The position numbers and the translations under genes were made by a program. From the NCBI GenBank assembly GCA_023429135.1, contig JAEYWD010000124.1:214795-278794 (forward strand): DNA of 64,000 bases. The letters run 5' to 3'. The stretch is from Bacteroidota bacterium (lineage in GTDB: Bacteria; Bacteroidota; Bacteroidia; Bacteroidales; JAAUTT01). Positions 7,729 to 17,200 of the stretch are shown one piece after another (position 1 is the stretch's first letter; each line of letters begins with the position of its first letter). The notes beneath the pieces are model-generated. The model searched no databases. It was not told the origin of the DNA and worked only from the letters and a program-made list of their open reading frames with translations.

Positions 7729-8739
7729 ATGTTAAAGAAACTGATCATTCTAACCTTGATTTTGGAGCTGACTCATAATGCCTTTTCCCAAAATCATATA
7801 AATCAAAATGGACTTCAAACAACTGTAATAGGAACTTTGTATGCAAATGCCACCCAGGCAAGGAGGTTTGAGATTGCAACTATAGCTTATAATTCTTATC
7901 ATTGGCAACATGGAGGATTAGTTATAATTGAACTTTATAACCAATACTTTGGGACCGGATATGAGAAGTATATCATTGAGAACGGCTTTGGCCAGGGTGC
8001 AAATTCAGGTGTTCCAGTAATTAAGCTTGTAGAAACATATGGAATGAACCACCATGCAAAATTAGTTCTAGGCGATGCATATGATTTAAGTTCGAACTAT
8101 GGAGGATATGTTAATAGAGCTTTACCTATTTTTTTGGACATAAGATATTATGCTGGATATAAGATCCGATTAACATACCTGCAGGATAAGGTTGATAATC
8201 TAACATGGAGCAATCAAATTAAAATCAATGAAAGTCCAACTCCAATAGATATTTCTGATTTCACAGTCTCTACTCAGATAAATACAACTAACGACATTGT
8301 CTCTTCCGGTAACTTACGCATCACCGGTTTAGGAGATCATTATATCCAAAATGGCAATTTGGGTATTGGTACAACAACTCCCAAAAACCTCCTCGATGTT
8401 AAAGGCACCATCCACGCACAGGAAGTTAAAGTAGACATGAATAACTGGAGCGATTTTGTATTTCACCCCTCGTACCAGCTTAAACCATTAACGGAAGTGG
8501 AAAAGTTTATTAAAGCTAATGGCCATTTGCAGGATATCCCTTCGGCTACAGAGGTTGAACAAAACGGTGTAAACGTGGGAGAGATGCAAAAGAAGTTGTT
8601 ACAGAAGGTGGAGGAGCTGACTTTGTACACCATCGAGCAGAACAAGAAGCTTGAAGAGCAAAACAAAAAACTCGAGAAGCAGGCAAAAATAAACACTATG
8701 CTGCTTAAGAGAATTGAAGAAATGGGAAAAATAAAATAA
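7729..8739 (+). CDS. Secreted tail-fibre-like protein, paralogue of the preceding gene
   Basis: This 336-residue product has a signal peptide (LKKLIILTLILELTHNAFSQ). Its head domain spans ~20-205, is rich in Tyr and beta propensity, and is unlike the head of its neighbour. It then carries the same C-terminal cassette (GNLGIGTTTPKNLLDVKG, IHAQEVKVD, FVFHPSYQLKPL, GEMQKKLLQKVEELTLYT) and a final coiled coil rich in Lys and Glu. It begins 11 bases after the preceding stop codon, so the two are probably co-transcribed. Different heads on one stalk suggest alternative binding or display modules rather than simple duplication. Confidence 0.75.
   Translation: MLKKLIILTLILELTHNAFSQNHINQNGLQTTVIGTLYANATQARRFEIATIAYNSYHWQHGGLVIIELYNQYFGTGYEKYIIENGFGQGANSGVPVIKLVETYGMNHHAKLVLGDAYDLSSNYGGYVNRALPIFLDIRYYAGYKIRLTYLQDKVDNLTWSNQIKINESPTPIDISDFTVSTQINTTNDIVSSGNLRITGLGDHYIQNGNLGIGTTTPKNLLDVKGTIHAQEVKVDMNNWSDFVFHPSYQLKPLTEVEKFIKANGHLQDIPSATEVEQNGVNVGEMQKKLLQKVEELTLYTIEQNKKLEEQNKKLEKQAKINTMLLKRIEEMGKIK
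8353..8636 (+). repeat. Second copy of a 284-bp gene cassette (first copy 7328-7611)
   Basis: The two copies align over 284 bases without gaps and share long exact runs, for example around FVFHPSYQLKPLTEVEKFIKA in both genes. Upstream of the cassette the two genes have no obvious similarity. A more distant third copy lies at the 3' end of the 6087-6803 frame. The pattern fits recombination that swaps the 5' heads onto one conserved 3' module. Confidence 0.75.
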
Positions 8740-8747
8740 GTTAATAT

Positions 8748-11700
8748 ATGATGTTTATGAAAGTAAATAAATGTGCATTAGTATGGATAATATTCTTCTT
8801 TTTTAGGTTTGATTTATCCTTTAGTCAACAACTAAAACAAACATTTAATCCTGTTTCAATTGCTAGTCCTAATGCGGCTTCTATTGGTCAATATGGAGAA
8901 ATACCGGTAGATTATAATACGGGAGTACCTAAAATTTCAATACCCCTTTATGTTTTAAATGAAGGGAATCTTAAAGTACCTATTTCACTAAATTATCATT
9001 CAGCGGGTATTAAGCCCAATCAATATCCTTCATGGGTAGGCCAGAATTGGTCATTATTTGCCGGGGGAGCCATAACCAGAAAAGTTAAGGGTCTTCCCGA
9101 TGAAAAAGATGGTCAAGCTGATAATGTGCTTTTTACCTATAATTTAGGATATTTCTTTAATTACAATAAATTGGCTGGAGAAAACTGGTACATTTTTACT
9201 GACGATCTTATAGACACAGAACCAGATGAGTTTAGCTTTAACGTCAATGGGTTAAGCGGGAAATTTTATCTTGACCATACGGGTCAATGGAAAGTATTTT
9301 GTGATCAAGATATTAAAGTGGTCTGTACAATAGATGATGTTAAATCCATTAATTTCGAAAATACCAATCCTTTGGGAAGAACTGGTAATATGTTTTACAA
9401 ATTTAGATTAATAACCGAAGATGGTTCGCAATATATCTTTGGTAATAACAGACCTGCAATTGAATTTACAAGGCCGGAAAGTTCAATTAACACTAAGGAA
9501 ATACCAACGGCAACAACATGGAACTTAACAAAAATAATTTCACCTGAAGGTAATGATATAATAGAATTTGAATATGAAAGAAGTGCTACCGACCTAATAC
9601 TTTATACCTATTATTCTTTTATATTTAACGATTATACATTAAACAATGTTTGTACTTCCAGCTTTGGCTCACCTTCCTGGGGAAGCTCTATTATAGAGCC
9701 TTCTTATTTAAAATTAATCCGTTCCAAAAATCAGACTATTTTATTTAATTCTGTTAAGTCAAATGCTTTGCCATTGGCTATTAATTCATTAGTTGTAAAT
9801 AAGTTGGATAATAGTTATCAAGAACCTTATAGAGATATTAAATCCAAGTATAATCGAGATGCTTTTTATTCTTTTGAATTAATGGATCTGCAAAAAATTG
9901 GACGAAAACTGGAGAGTATAGATATATACAAAAATCCTTTACAAAGTGGCTCTCTTCACAAAACTTTTGTTTTAAAGTATGTTGAAAATAATACTGAAAG
10001 GTTAAAGCTGCAAAAATTAGAAGAACACGCTCCAGGTAGAGAGGATTTCATAAGTTATGCTTTTGAATATTATAAAACATCTGTAAACCTTCCTGGGTAT
10101 GATACAAAACAAATTGATCACTGGGGTTTTTTTAATAATGTTACACCTCAGGAACCCAGTTGTTATACAACGGATTGTTATCGTAATTTTGTTAACACTC
10201 AGGCACAACAGGATAATTACTATAATTCACGTAATCCTTCCGGGAATTCGAACGTTTATCTAGCAGATATGTTGATGAAAATTACATATCCTACAGGAGG
10301 ATCTACAGTCTTTGAATATGAACCTCATGATTTTTCTTCGTTCATAAAAAGAATACCATCAGTTAGTAACAATCAAATCTTTGGATTGTCGGGTATACAA
10401 GTTAAATCTTTGACAAACAAGCTTATTGCAGGGGGATTAAGGATAAAAAAAACAACAAGTTCCAGTTCGGATAATGATGGATTAGTTAAGGAATATTTTT
10501 ATGTTAATGGTTATACACATGATGACACTCCAACTACACTTCAAGGGAAATTGTCCAGTGGTTTATTAGCTACCGAATTACCATTTAAAGATGTTGATTG
10601 CATAAATCAATATTATAATTGCCTTGAGAGTAGAGATAATTGCCTTAATGAGTGCGCCTTTACATATCGGCATGATCCGGATGGATATGAAATTTGTGCA
10701 AATTCTTGTCCCGAATGTTACAATAATTGTTTTACAGATGCCATTTCGCCATATTTAAAGAAGGGAAAGTATGCTCATAATTACACTGTAGTTGGCAAAT
10801 TCTCCTATTTTACTAATAATCCAATTTTGCCCTTGAATGATCAAAATGGAAATCATATTACATATGAAACAGTAATAGAAAAAGTGACAGGAAATGGATA
10901 TTCGGTCTACAAATACAATACTTCCCAATTTCTGGATCAACTGCCTGTTTCTTGGCTGAACAACTCATATTACTCGGATTTGACTTCAAGATGGTTGGAA
11001 CGAAATAAATTAGTTTCTATAGAATCGTTCAAAAATAATGGGGTTAAGGTGAAGGAAGTCAACTTATATTATAATTCTTTAAACACAAGATATGATCAAA
11101 AAATCAGGACAAGATCTCAATTTAATCATCGTCTCTGTAATTCAAATGGTTATATTTTTGAATATTTTGGCGTTTCTAATTACATTTATTTTTTTAATAG
11201 TTTTTTAGAAAAAAAGATTGAGACCATTTATAGTGAAAATGGAACAAATCCATTCTCTACTACTATTGAGTATAAGTATAATGATTATAGGTTATTGACA
11301 GAAGAAAAAACCACAAGTAGTCTGGGTGAAAACTTGATAACCACCTATAGATATCCTAATGAATTTCTGGGGGATTATATTACGAAAAGCATGCTTCTTC
11401 TTTATCATCAAATTAATTCTCCTGTTGAAATAGTAAGGAAGAAAAATAGTAAGGTAATTGGAGCTGTAGTTAACAAGTATTTATGCAAAAATTGTGAATT
11501 TAGTCCCGTAAATGGAGGTTTATATGTAAATGGTTTTCCTAAACTTAGTCAAACATATGAATTAGAAATTAATGATGGAGTCACTAATTATCAGAATGCT
11601 TCTGCTTCAATAGTTCCTGATTCCAGATGCAAGTTGAAAGTCACGGTGGATGATTATGATAATTATGGTAACGTTTTACATTATCATAAAGCAAATGATA

Positions 11701-12032
11701 TTCATTCCTCTTTTCTCTGGGGCTACAATCAAACCTACCCTGTAGCCAAAATCGAGAATGCAACAATAGACCAGGTAAAAGCCGTGTTAGGAGGATCTAT
11801 TCCCGATCTAGGCTCCGGTGGCCTGAGCGAATCACAAATAAGTGCCTTAAGATCAATTTCGGGTGCCATGGTTACCACCTACACCTACACCCCCCTTTTC
11901 GGTATGACCTCCCAAACCGACCCCAACGGTGTAACCACCTATTACGAGTACGATACCTTCGGTCGCCTTAAATGCATTAAGGACGACGATGGACGTATCC
12001 TCAAGACCTATGAATATAACTATAAACAATAA
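8748..12032 (+). CDS. Secreted Rhs-like YD-repeat protein without Rhs core
   Basis: This 1094-residue protein has a signal peptide ending near LSFSQQ. The N-terminal domain (~30-130) has PNAASIGQYGEIPVDYNTGVPKI and NYHSAGIKP, typical of large Bacteroidota Rhs-like proteins that resemble the SpvB/TcaC shell. The centre is a long beta-rich region, and the last ~60 residues are YD-type repeats (TDPNGVTTYYEYDTFGRL). It ends there: the Rhs core and a variable toxin tip are absent. Residues ~617-661 hold a cluster of eight cysteines. The gene body is AT-rich until about 11700, then becomes GC-richer. It may supply a cocoon or shell part, or be a truncated or toxin-less relative of the Rhs gene downstream. 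Confidence 0.78.
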   Translation: MMFMKVNKCALVWIIFFFFRFDLSFSQQLKQTFNPVSIASPNAASIGQYGEIPVDYNTGVPKISIPLYVLNEGNLKVPISLNYHSAGIKPNQYPSWVGQNWSLFAGGAITRKVKGLPDEKDGQADNVLFTYNLGYFFNYNKLAGENWYIFTDDLIDTEPDEFSFNVNGLSGKFYLDHTGQWKVFCDQDIKVVCTIDDVKSINFENTNPLGRTGNMFYKFRLITEDGSQYIFGNNRPAIEFTRPESSINTKEIPTATTWNLTKIISPEGNDIIEFEYERSATDLILYTYYSFIFNDYTLNNVCTSSFGSPSWGSSIIEPSYLKLIRSKNQTILFNSVKSNALPLAINSLVVNKLDNSYQEPYRDIKSKYNRDAFYSFELMDLQKIGRKLESIDIYKNPLQSGSLHKTFVLKYVENNTERLKLQKLEEHAPGREDFISYAFEYYKTSVNLPGYDTKQIDHWGFFNNVTPQEPSCYTTDCYRNFVNTQAQQDNYYNSRNPSGNSNVYLADMLMKITYPTGGSTVFEYEPHDFSSFIKRIPSVSNNQIFGLSGIQVKSLTNKLIAGGLRIKKTTSSSSDNDGLVKEYFYVNGYTHDDTPTTLQGKLSSGLLATELPFKDVDCINQYYNCLESRDNCLNECAFTYRHDPDGYEICANSCPECYNNCFTDAISPYLKKGKYAHNYTVVGKFSYFTNNPILPLNDQNGNHITYETVIEKVTGNGYSVYKYNTSQFLDQLPVSWLNNSYYSDLTSRWLERNKLVSIESFKNNGVKVKEVNLYYNSLNTRYDQKIRTRSQFNHRLCNSNGYIFEYFGVSNYIYFFNSFLEKKIETIYSENGTNPFSTTIEYKYNDYRLLTEEKTTSSLGENLITTYRYPNEFLGDYITKSMLLLYHQINSPVEIVRKKNSKVIGAVVNKYLCKNCEFSPVNGGLYVNGFPKLSQTYELEINDGVTNYQNASASIVPDSRCKLKVTVDDYDNYGNVLHYHKANDIHSSFLWGYNQTYPVAKIENATIDQVKAVLGGSIPDLGSGGLSESQISALRSISGAMVTTYTYTPLFGMTSQTDPNGVTTYYEYDTFGRLKCIKDDDGRILKTYEYNYKQ

Positions 12033-12045
12033 AACCCTGCCAACC

Positions 12046-14190
12046 ATGATTACGACAATGAATATATCACAAACAGGGAACCCGACCTTAAAAACAGCCA
12101 AAGGGCTACTCCCTTTTATTATTGCAACATTGTGCCTTTGTGCCTTTGTGCTTGCCCCTCTCCATTCCCAAACACAAAAGCCCTGGCAATGGGTTAAACA
12201 ACTGGGCGGCGAAAGCTGGGATATGACCGGCGGTATGGTCCGCGACTCCAAGAACAACCTGTATGTGGCAGGAGGCTTTTTCAATACCCTAAAAACTCCC
12301 GGTCCCAAAGTCAAATCAACCGGCAATATGGACCTGTTTGTTGCCCGCCTCGACGAAAAAGGCAACGTGCAGGATCTGTGGAGTGGTGGCGGTAAAGGCG
12401 CTGACCATGCAAGTTGTATCGCTGTGAGTGCATCGGATCTGATTGTTATTGGCGGCACCATCAGCGATACGGTTACTATTGAAAAGCTTAAGGATGCAGC
12501 TCCCGGCAAACGCCTCTTTGTTGCCGGGATGACCACCAAAGGAAAATTCCAGTGGCTCACCTCCATGGCGGTAAATGGCAATGCCTCCCTTTCGGCAGTT
12601 TCCACCGACAAAGCCGGGAACATCTATGCCCTGGGCTCCTATAACGGGGAACTGTCCTCGGGCAACAACAAGATAAAAAGTGCCGGTAAAGGCGATCTTT
12701 TTGCAGCCCGATTTACAAGCGCCGGTACTCCCGTAAGACTTATCAGCATAGGCGGTGAAGAAGAAGAGCTCCCCGGAGCTTTGGCCGTGAGCGATTCGGG
12801 TATCGTAGCCATCAGCGGACAAAGCGGTAAAACCTTCCAACTGGGAAATTTTACCATCAGAGGAGATATCAACAAGCCCCGTGGTCATGCTTTCCTGGTA
12901 AAACTAACATCCGGACTCGAACCCCAATGGGTCGAAGAATATAAGGGCGAAGAATATTGCAACCTTGGCAGTCTTGCTTTTGATAAACGTAATAATCTTT
13001 ACGTTGGCGGCAACTTTAACTTTAGCATACAGGCAGCCGATACCATGTTCAAATCGAAAGGCTACAGCGACCTGCTGGTTGTAAAATACGACGCAGCCGG
13101 TAAAAAGAAATGGGGTCGTGGCATAGGCACCTGGTATTACGATTATGCTTTTCAGGTGATCCCCGATAAGATCGAGGGAGCTATCGTAACCGGCGTGTTG
13201 GGTGATACCCTGCGCACCGACAGCCTGGAACTCAAACCTGTGTCGCAGGAAAACTCGGCCCTGATACTGCAATTCGACTCCGTAGGCAGGATCACCTGGG
13301 GCGACTGCATCACCGGCCAGGGACGTAACTTCAGCACCGGAGCCATGCTCGACGGCAAAGGTAATCTTTACATGACAGGCTCCTTCAGACAATCGTTCGA
13401 GAAAGAAGGCGAAGAAATCACCTCCTATGGCGACCAGGACATCTTTGTAGCCAAATATTACAACTGCCCCACCAACGAGGCGGAGATCTTCGGATCGCCA
13501 TGGCTATGCCCCGGTACTTACGGAACCTTAAGCGTTAAAAGCGGCTATAAACAAGTTACCTGGAACGACACCATCCGGGGCAATTACATGGAGATACAAA
13601 AGCCGGGCACCTACCGGGTGAGCATGTACGACAAACGCGGATGTCAGCTTACGGACAGCATCACGGTGGCGCTAATCCCCAGCCCGGGACTGAACATCGG
13701 CAACGATACCACCCTGTGGGCCTGCGACAGCGTGTTGTTAAAAGCCCAGCCAGGCTTTGTAAACTACACCTGGAACAACCAGCCGGGCGATATCACCTTT
13801 TTGGCTGCTGCCAAAGACGGTAGGGCAGGTACTTATCCCTTCTGGGCAACAGTCACCGATACACTGGAATGTGCATGGAGCGACAGTGTTAACATCACCT
13901 TCCTGCCCATACCCGAGCGTATCGATCTGGATAAGGCAGAACTCACATCCTATCCCAATCCGGTTACCGATGTTGTATACTGGAGCCTGAAGACCGAAGC
14001 CCCCTGCAAGCTGGTGGTGGAACTTACTGATGAACACGGGCGCCCCTTCTACATGGAGCAGGTAAGTAATTATATGCCGGGCGAACTGCGCCAGGTGCCT
14101 GTGGAAAACCTGCCGATGGGTCCTTACCATCTGCGGTTGAAAAGTCCGGGTAACACCCAGGTAAAAACATACAGGATCATCAAACGCTAA
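12046..14190 (+). CDS. Secreted propeller-like protein with type IX sorting domain
   Basis: The start at 12046 is chosen because it falls after the stop of the preceding gene and gives a signal peptide (GLLPFIIATLCLCAFVLAPLHSQ). An ATG at 11989 would overlap that gene. The protein is 714 residues. Residues ~45-480 consist of repeated beta units with motifs such as NNLYVAGGF, GNIYALGSYNG, NNLYVGGNF and GNLYMTGSF, fitting an SBBP-type beta-propeller. Residues ~490-630 look like two Ig/PKD-like domains (CPGTYGTL, GTYRVSMYD). The C-terminus (YPNPVTDVVYW ... KTYRIIKR) is a type A type IX secretion sorting signal, so it should be exported and anchored or released at the surface. It lies between two Rhs-family genes. 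No enzymatic motif is seen. Confidence 0.8.
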   Translation: MITTMNISQTGNPTLKTAKGLLPFIIATLCLCAFVLAPLHSQTQKPWQWVKQLGGESWDMTGGMVRDSKNNLYVAGGFFNTLKTPGPKVKSTGNMDLFVARLDEKGNVQDLWSGGGKGADHASCIAVSASDLIVIGGTISDTVTIEKLKDAAPGKRLFVAGMTTKGKFQWLTSMAVNGNASLSAVSTDKAGNIYALGSYNGELSSGNNKIKSAGKGDLFAARFTSAGTPVRLISIGGEEEELPGALAVSDSGIVAISGQSGKTFQLGNFTIRGDINKPRGHAFLVKLTSGLEPQWVEEYKGEEYCNLGSLAFDKRNNLYVGGNFNFSIQAADTMFKSKGYSDLLVVKYDAAGKKKWGRGIGTWYYDYAFQVIPDKIEGAIVTGVLGDTLRTDSLELKPVSQENSALILQFDSVGRITWGDCITGQGRNFSTGAMLDGKGNLYMTGSFRQSFEKEGEEITSYGDQDIFVAKYYNCPTNEAEIFGSPWLCPGTYGTLSVKSGYKQVTWNDTIRGNYMEIQKPGTYRVSMYDKRGCQLTDSITVALIPSPGLNIGNDTTLWACDSVLLKAQPGFVNYTWNNQPGDITFLAAAKDGRAGTYPFWATVTDTLECAWSDSVNITFLPIPERIDLDKAELTSYPNPVTDVVYWSLKTEAPCKLVVELTDEHGRPFYMEQVSNYMPGELRQVPVENLPMGPYHLRLKSPGNTQVKTYRIIKR

Positions 14191-14208
14191 CCACCCAACA
14201 CGCAAAAC

Positions 14209-17200
14209 ATGAAAAATATATATACAGCAACCGCCAAAGCAAACAGAAAAGCGGACCGATCATTTTTAAAAATTATATTATTGCTCCTGTTAACCCTTGT
14301 GCCTATGGGAGTATTACGCGCGCAGGACAATGTGAACCTAGTGATCAAAGATGTGGTGATGGGCAAATCGGAAGCCAGCGCCACCACCTCCATCACCCTC
14401 AAAGATGGGTTCAGGGCCGTGGCCGGCAGCGACTTCCGTGCCTATATCAACGCCAGCGCCCCGGCACCGGTGGGAGTAACTAATCAGGCTCCAGGCACAC
14501 CTTCGTGGGCCGCTCCGGCAGGAGGAACAAACACCATGAACTATGTAAAAACCATCAGTTACCTGGAAGCGCAAACATCAGTGCCCACCGGAGCTTTTAA
14601 ACACCTGGCCGAGATACAGTATTTTGATGGGTTGGGAAGACCTGTGCAGGCAGTGAGCATAGGCGCGTCTCCATCGCAAAAAGACGTGATCCAGCCTTTC
14701 ATGTATGATAATTATGGAAGGGAAGCGAAAAAGGTGCTGCCTTACTTGGACGACGCCAATACGGGTGTTTACCGAAGTGGTATCACCAATGATGTTTTAA
14801 CACCAGTTGTTAATTATTACAACCAGAACAAGGGAGATGATAAGCCCTATAGCCAGATCACCTTTGACAACTCCCCGCTGAACAGGGTTGTTGCTCAAAG
14901 AGGGCCGGGGAAAGATTGGGAAACAAATGATAAGAAAACTACAATCAGCTATCTTTCCAACACCGAAACCAAGACAGGTTGGAACGTAACGGGCGATTTC
15001 AGTTATGCATCCTTTAGCTATCCTGCAGGCAGTTTATATGTTATAGAGACAACTGATGAACAGGGCACCACAACCCGCGAATATAAGGATAAGCAAGGCC
15101 AGGTGGTGATTAAAGAATCGAAACTTGGAAACGAATGGTTAACCACTACCTATGTTTATGATGATTTTGGGCTGTTGCGGGCGGTAATACCTCCTAAAGC
15201 CTCCAACCCCAATACCGAAACAGGCCTGTGTTATCGTTACCGTTACGATGAGCGTCACCGCATGGTAGAAAAACAAATTCCAGGTGCAGGACCAGTACGG
15301 ATGGTTTACGATGATCGTGACCGTCTGCGCTTTGTACAGAATGCACTCCAGGCAGCATCCAATGAATGGAGTTTTACAAAATACGATGAATTGAATCGCC
15401 CTGTAACCACTGGAGTATTTACATACAGCGGCGAAATAAGTGCTCTAAAAACAGCTATGGCAAGCGCCTCCTTGAGCGAGACCTTTAACAGTGGTACATT
15501 AGACCACGGCTATAGCAAAGTGTCCTTTCCAACCTCGGGGTATACCATACATACTGTCACTTTTTACGACAGCTATGGGTACAAATCTCTCGTAGGCGCA
15601 GGCACAAGGCTCGATGCTACAGCCTATACCGACAGTTACGGATTTACTTCTGCAATAGATGCCGACCCGAGAGGTAGGGTAACCGGCAGCATGGTTCTGG
15701 TATTGACACCTAACGGAGAAACCTATACCGTACCAAGAACTGAGCTTTATTCAGCCACCTATTACAACAAATATGGTCATGTGCTCCGCACAATATCCGA
15801 CAATCATATGGGGGGAACCGATGTGCTCAGCAATAAATATGAGGTATTTACATACAGGTTACTTAATAGCAAACAGGAGCATTACCAGGGAACCGAATCG
15901 GTAGTAATAGAAAAGGCGTTTGAATACGACCATACCGGGAGGCTGTTGGCCACCCTGCTGAGTGTAAACGGAAAGGACCCGATAACCATGAACGCCATGA
16001 AGTACAACGAACTGGGCGAAATGACACAGAAGTTCCTACATTCGAACGGCACCTCGGGCGCACGTATTTACAAGCAGAAGGTAGATTACACCTACAACAT
16101 CCGAGGCTGGCTTATCCAGATCAACGATCCCTCCCTGGGCTCGGACAATGACCTGTTTGGCATGCAGTTGTTTTACCAGAATACAACCACCCTGGGAGGG
16201 TTAAATGGTGCAACGCCCCAGTTTAACGGCAATATTGCCGGTATGAAATGGAACATCAAAAACGACAAAACACGCGGTTATGGTTTTTCGTACGACGAGC
16301 TCAACAGGTTAAAAACCTCCAACTATGCCGATGGAGATGCTCTGACAGGGAATCCGGGTGCTTTTAACGAAAACATCCCGGAATATGACCCTAACGGGAA
16401 CATCGTCAAACTCAACCGCTGGAATGCCGCTACCCAGGTAGACGAGCTTACCTATGCCTACAACGGCAACCAGTTAAGCACCATCACCGACCCAAAAGGC
16501 TACAATCCAATCGTTGGGGACTATCCCGGGAATGCCCAGGCCAAATCGTACAGCTACGATGCCAACGGCAACATGACCAGCGACGGCGCAAAAAACCTTT
16601 CGATCGAGTACAACCGAGTGTTGAACCTGCCGGTCCATGTGTACGAAAATCCCAAACACCTATATTACCATTATACTGCAACAGGGGCAAAGCTGTTGAA
16701 ACACATGGGCAATAACTTTACCCATTATGTTGGCAACATCGTTTACGAAGGCAGCAAGCTCAGCTATATCATCACTGAGGAAGGCAGGTTGGTAGCGGTA
16801 GGCGAAGGCACGAGTCGGGTATTTGCTTATGAATACAACCTCAAGGACCACCTGGGCAACAACCGCGTGACCTTTACCGGGGCCAGCCTGGGCAATGGCA
16901 TTGATATGGCCCAGACCACCAGCTATTACCCCTTTGGCTTGGCTATGGTGCAAAACAACATCAACAACAACTCATCCTATCCAAAAAATAAATACCTTTA
17001 CAACGGGAAAGAGTTACAGGACGAGTTCTTTGAAAGTCAAAAACTAGATTGGTTGGATTACGGCGCCAGGTTTTATGACCCCCAGATTGGGAGGTGGCAT
17101 GCGATTGACCCGCTTTGTGAAAAAACACGCGCATGGTCTGTCTATAATTATGCTTTTAACAACCCTATTCGATTTATTGACATTGCTGGATTAATTCCAT

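Noticed and set aside
11853..12623. A 256-codon minus-strand frame across the start of the propeller gene
   Set aside because: It is antisense to two well-supported genes and has no domain; a shadow of GC-richer coding DNA.
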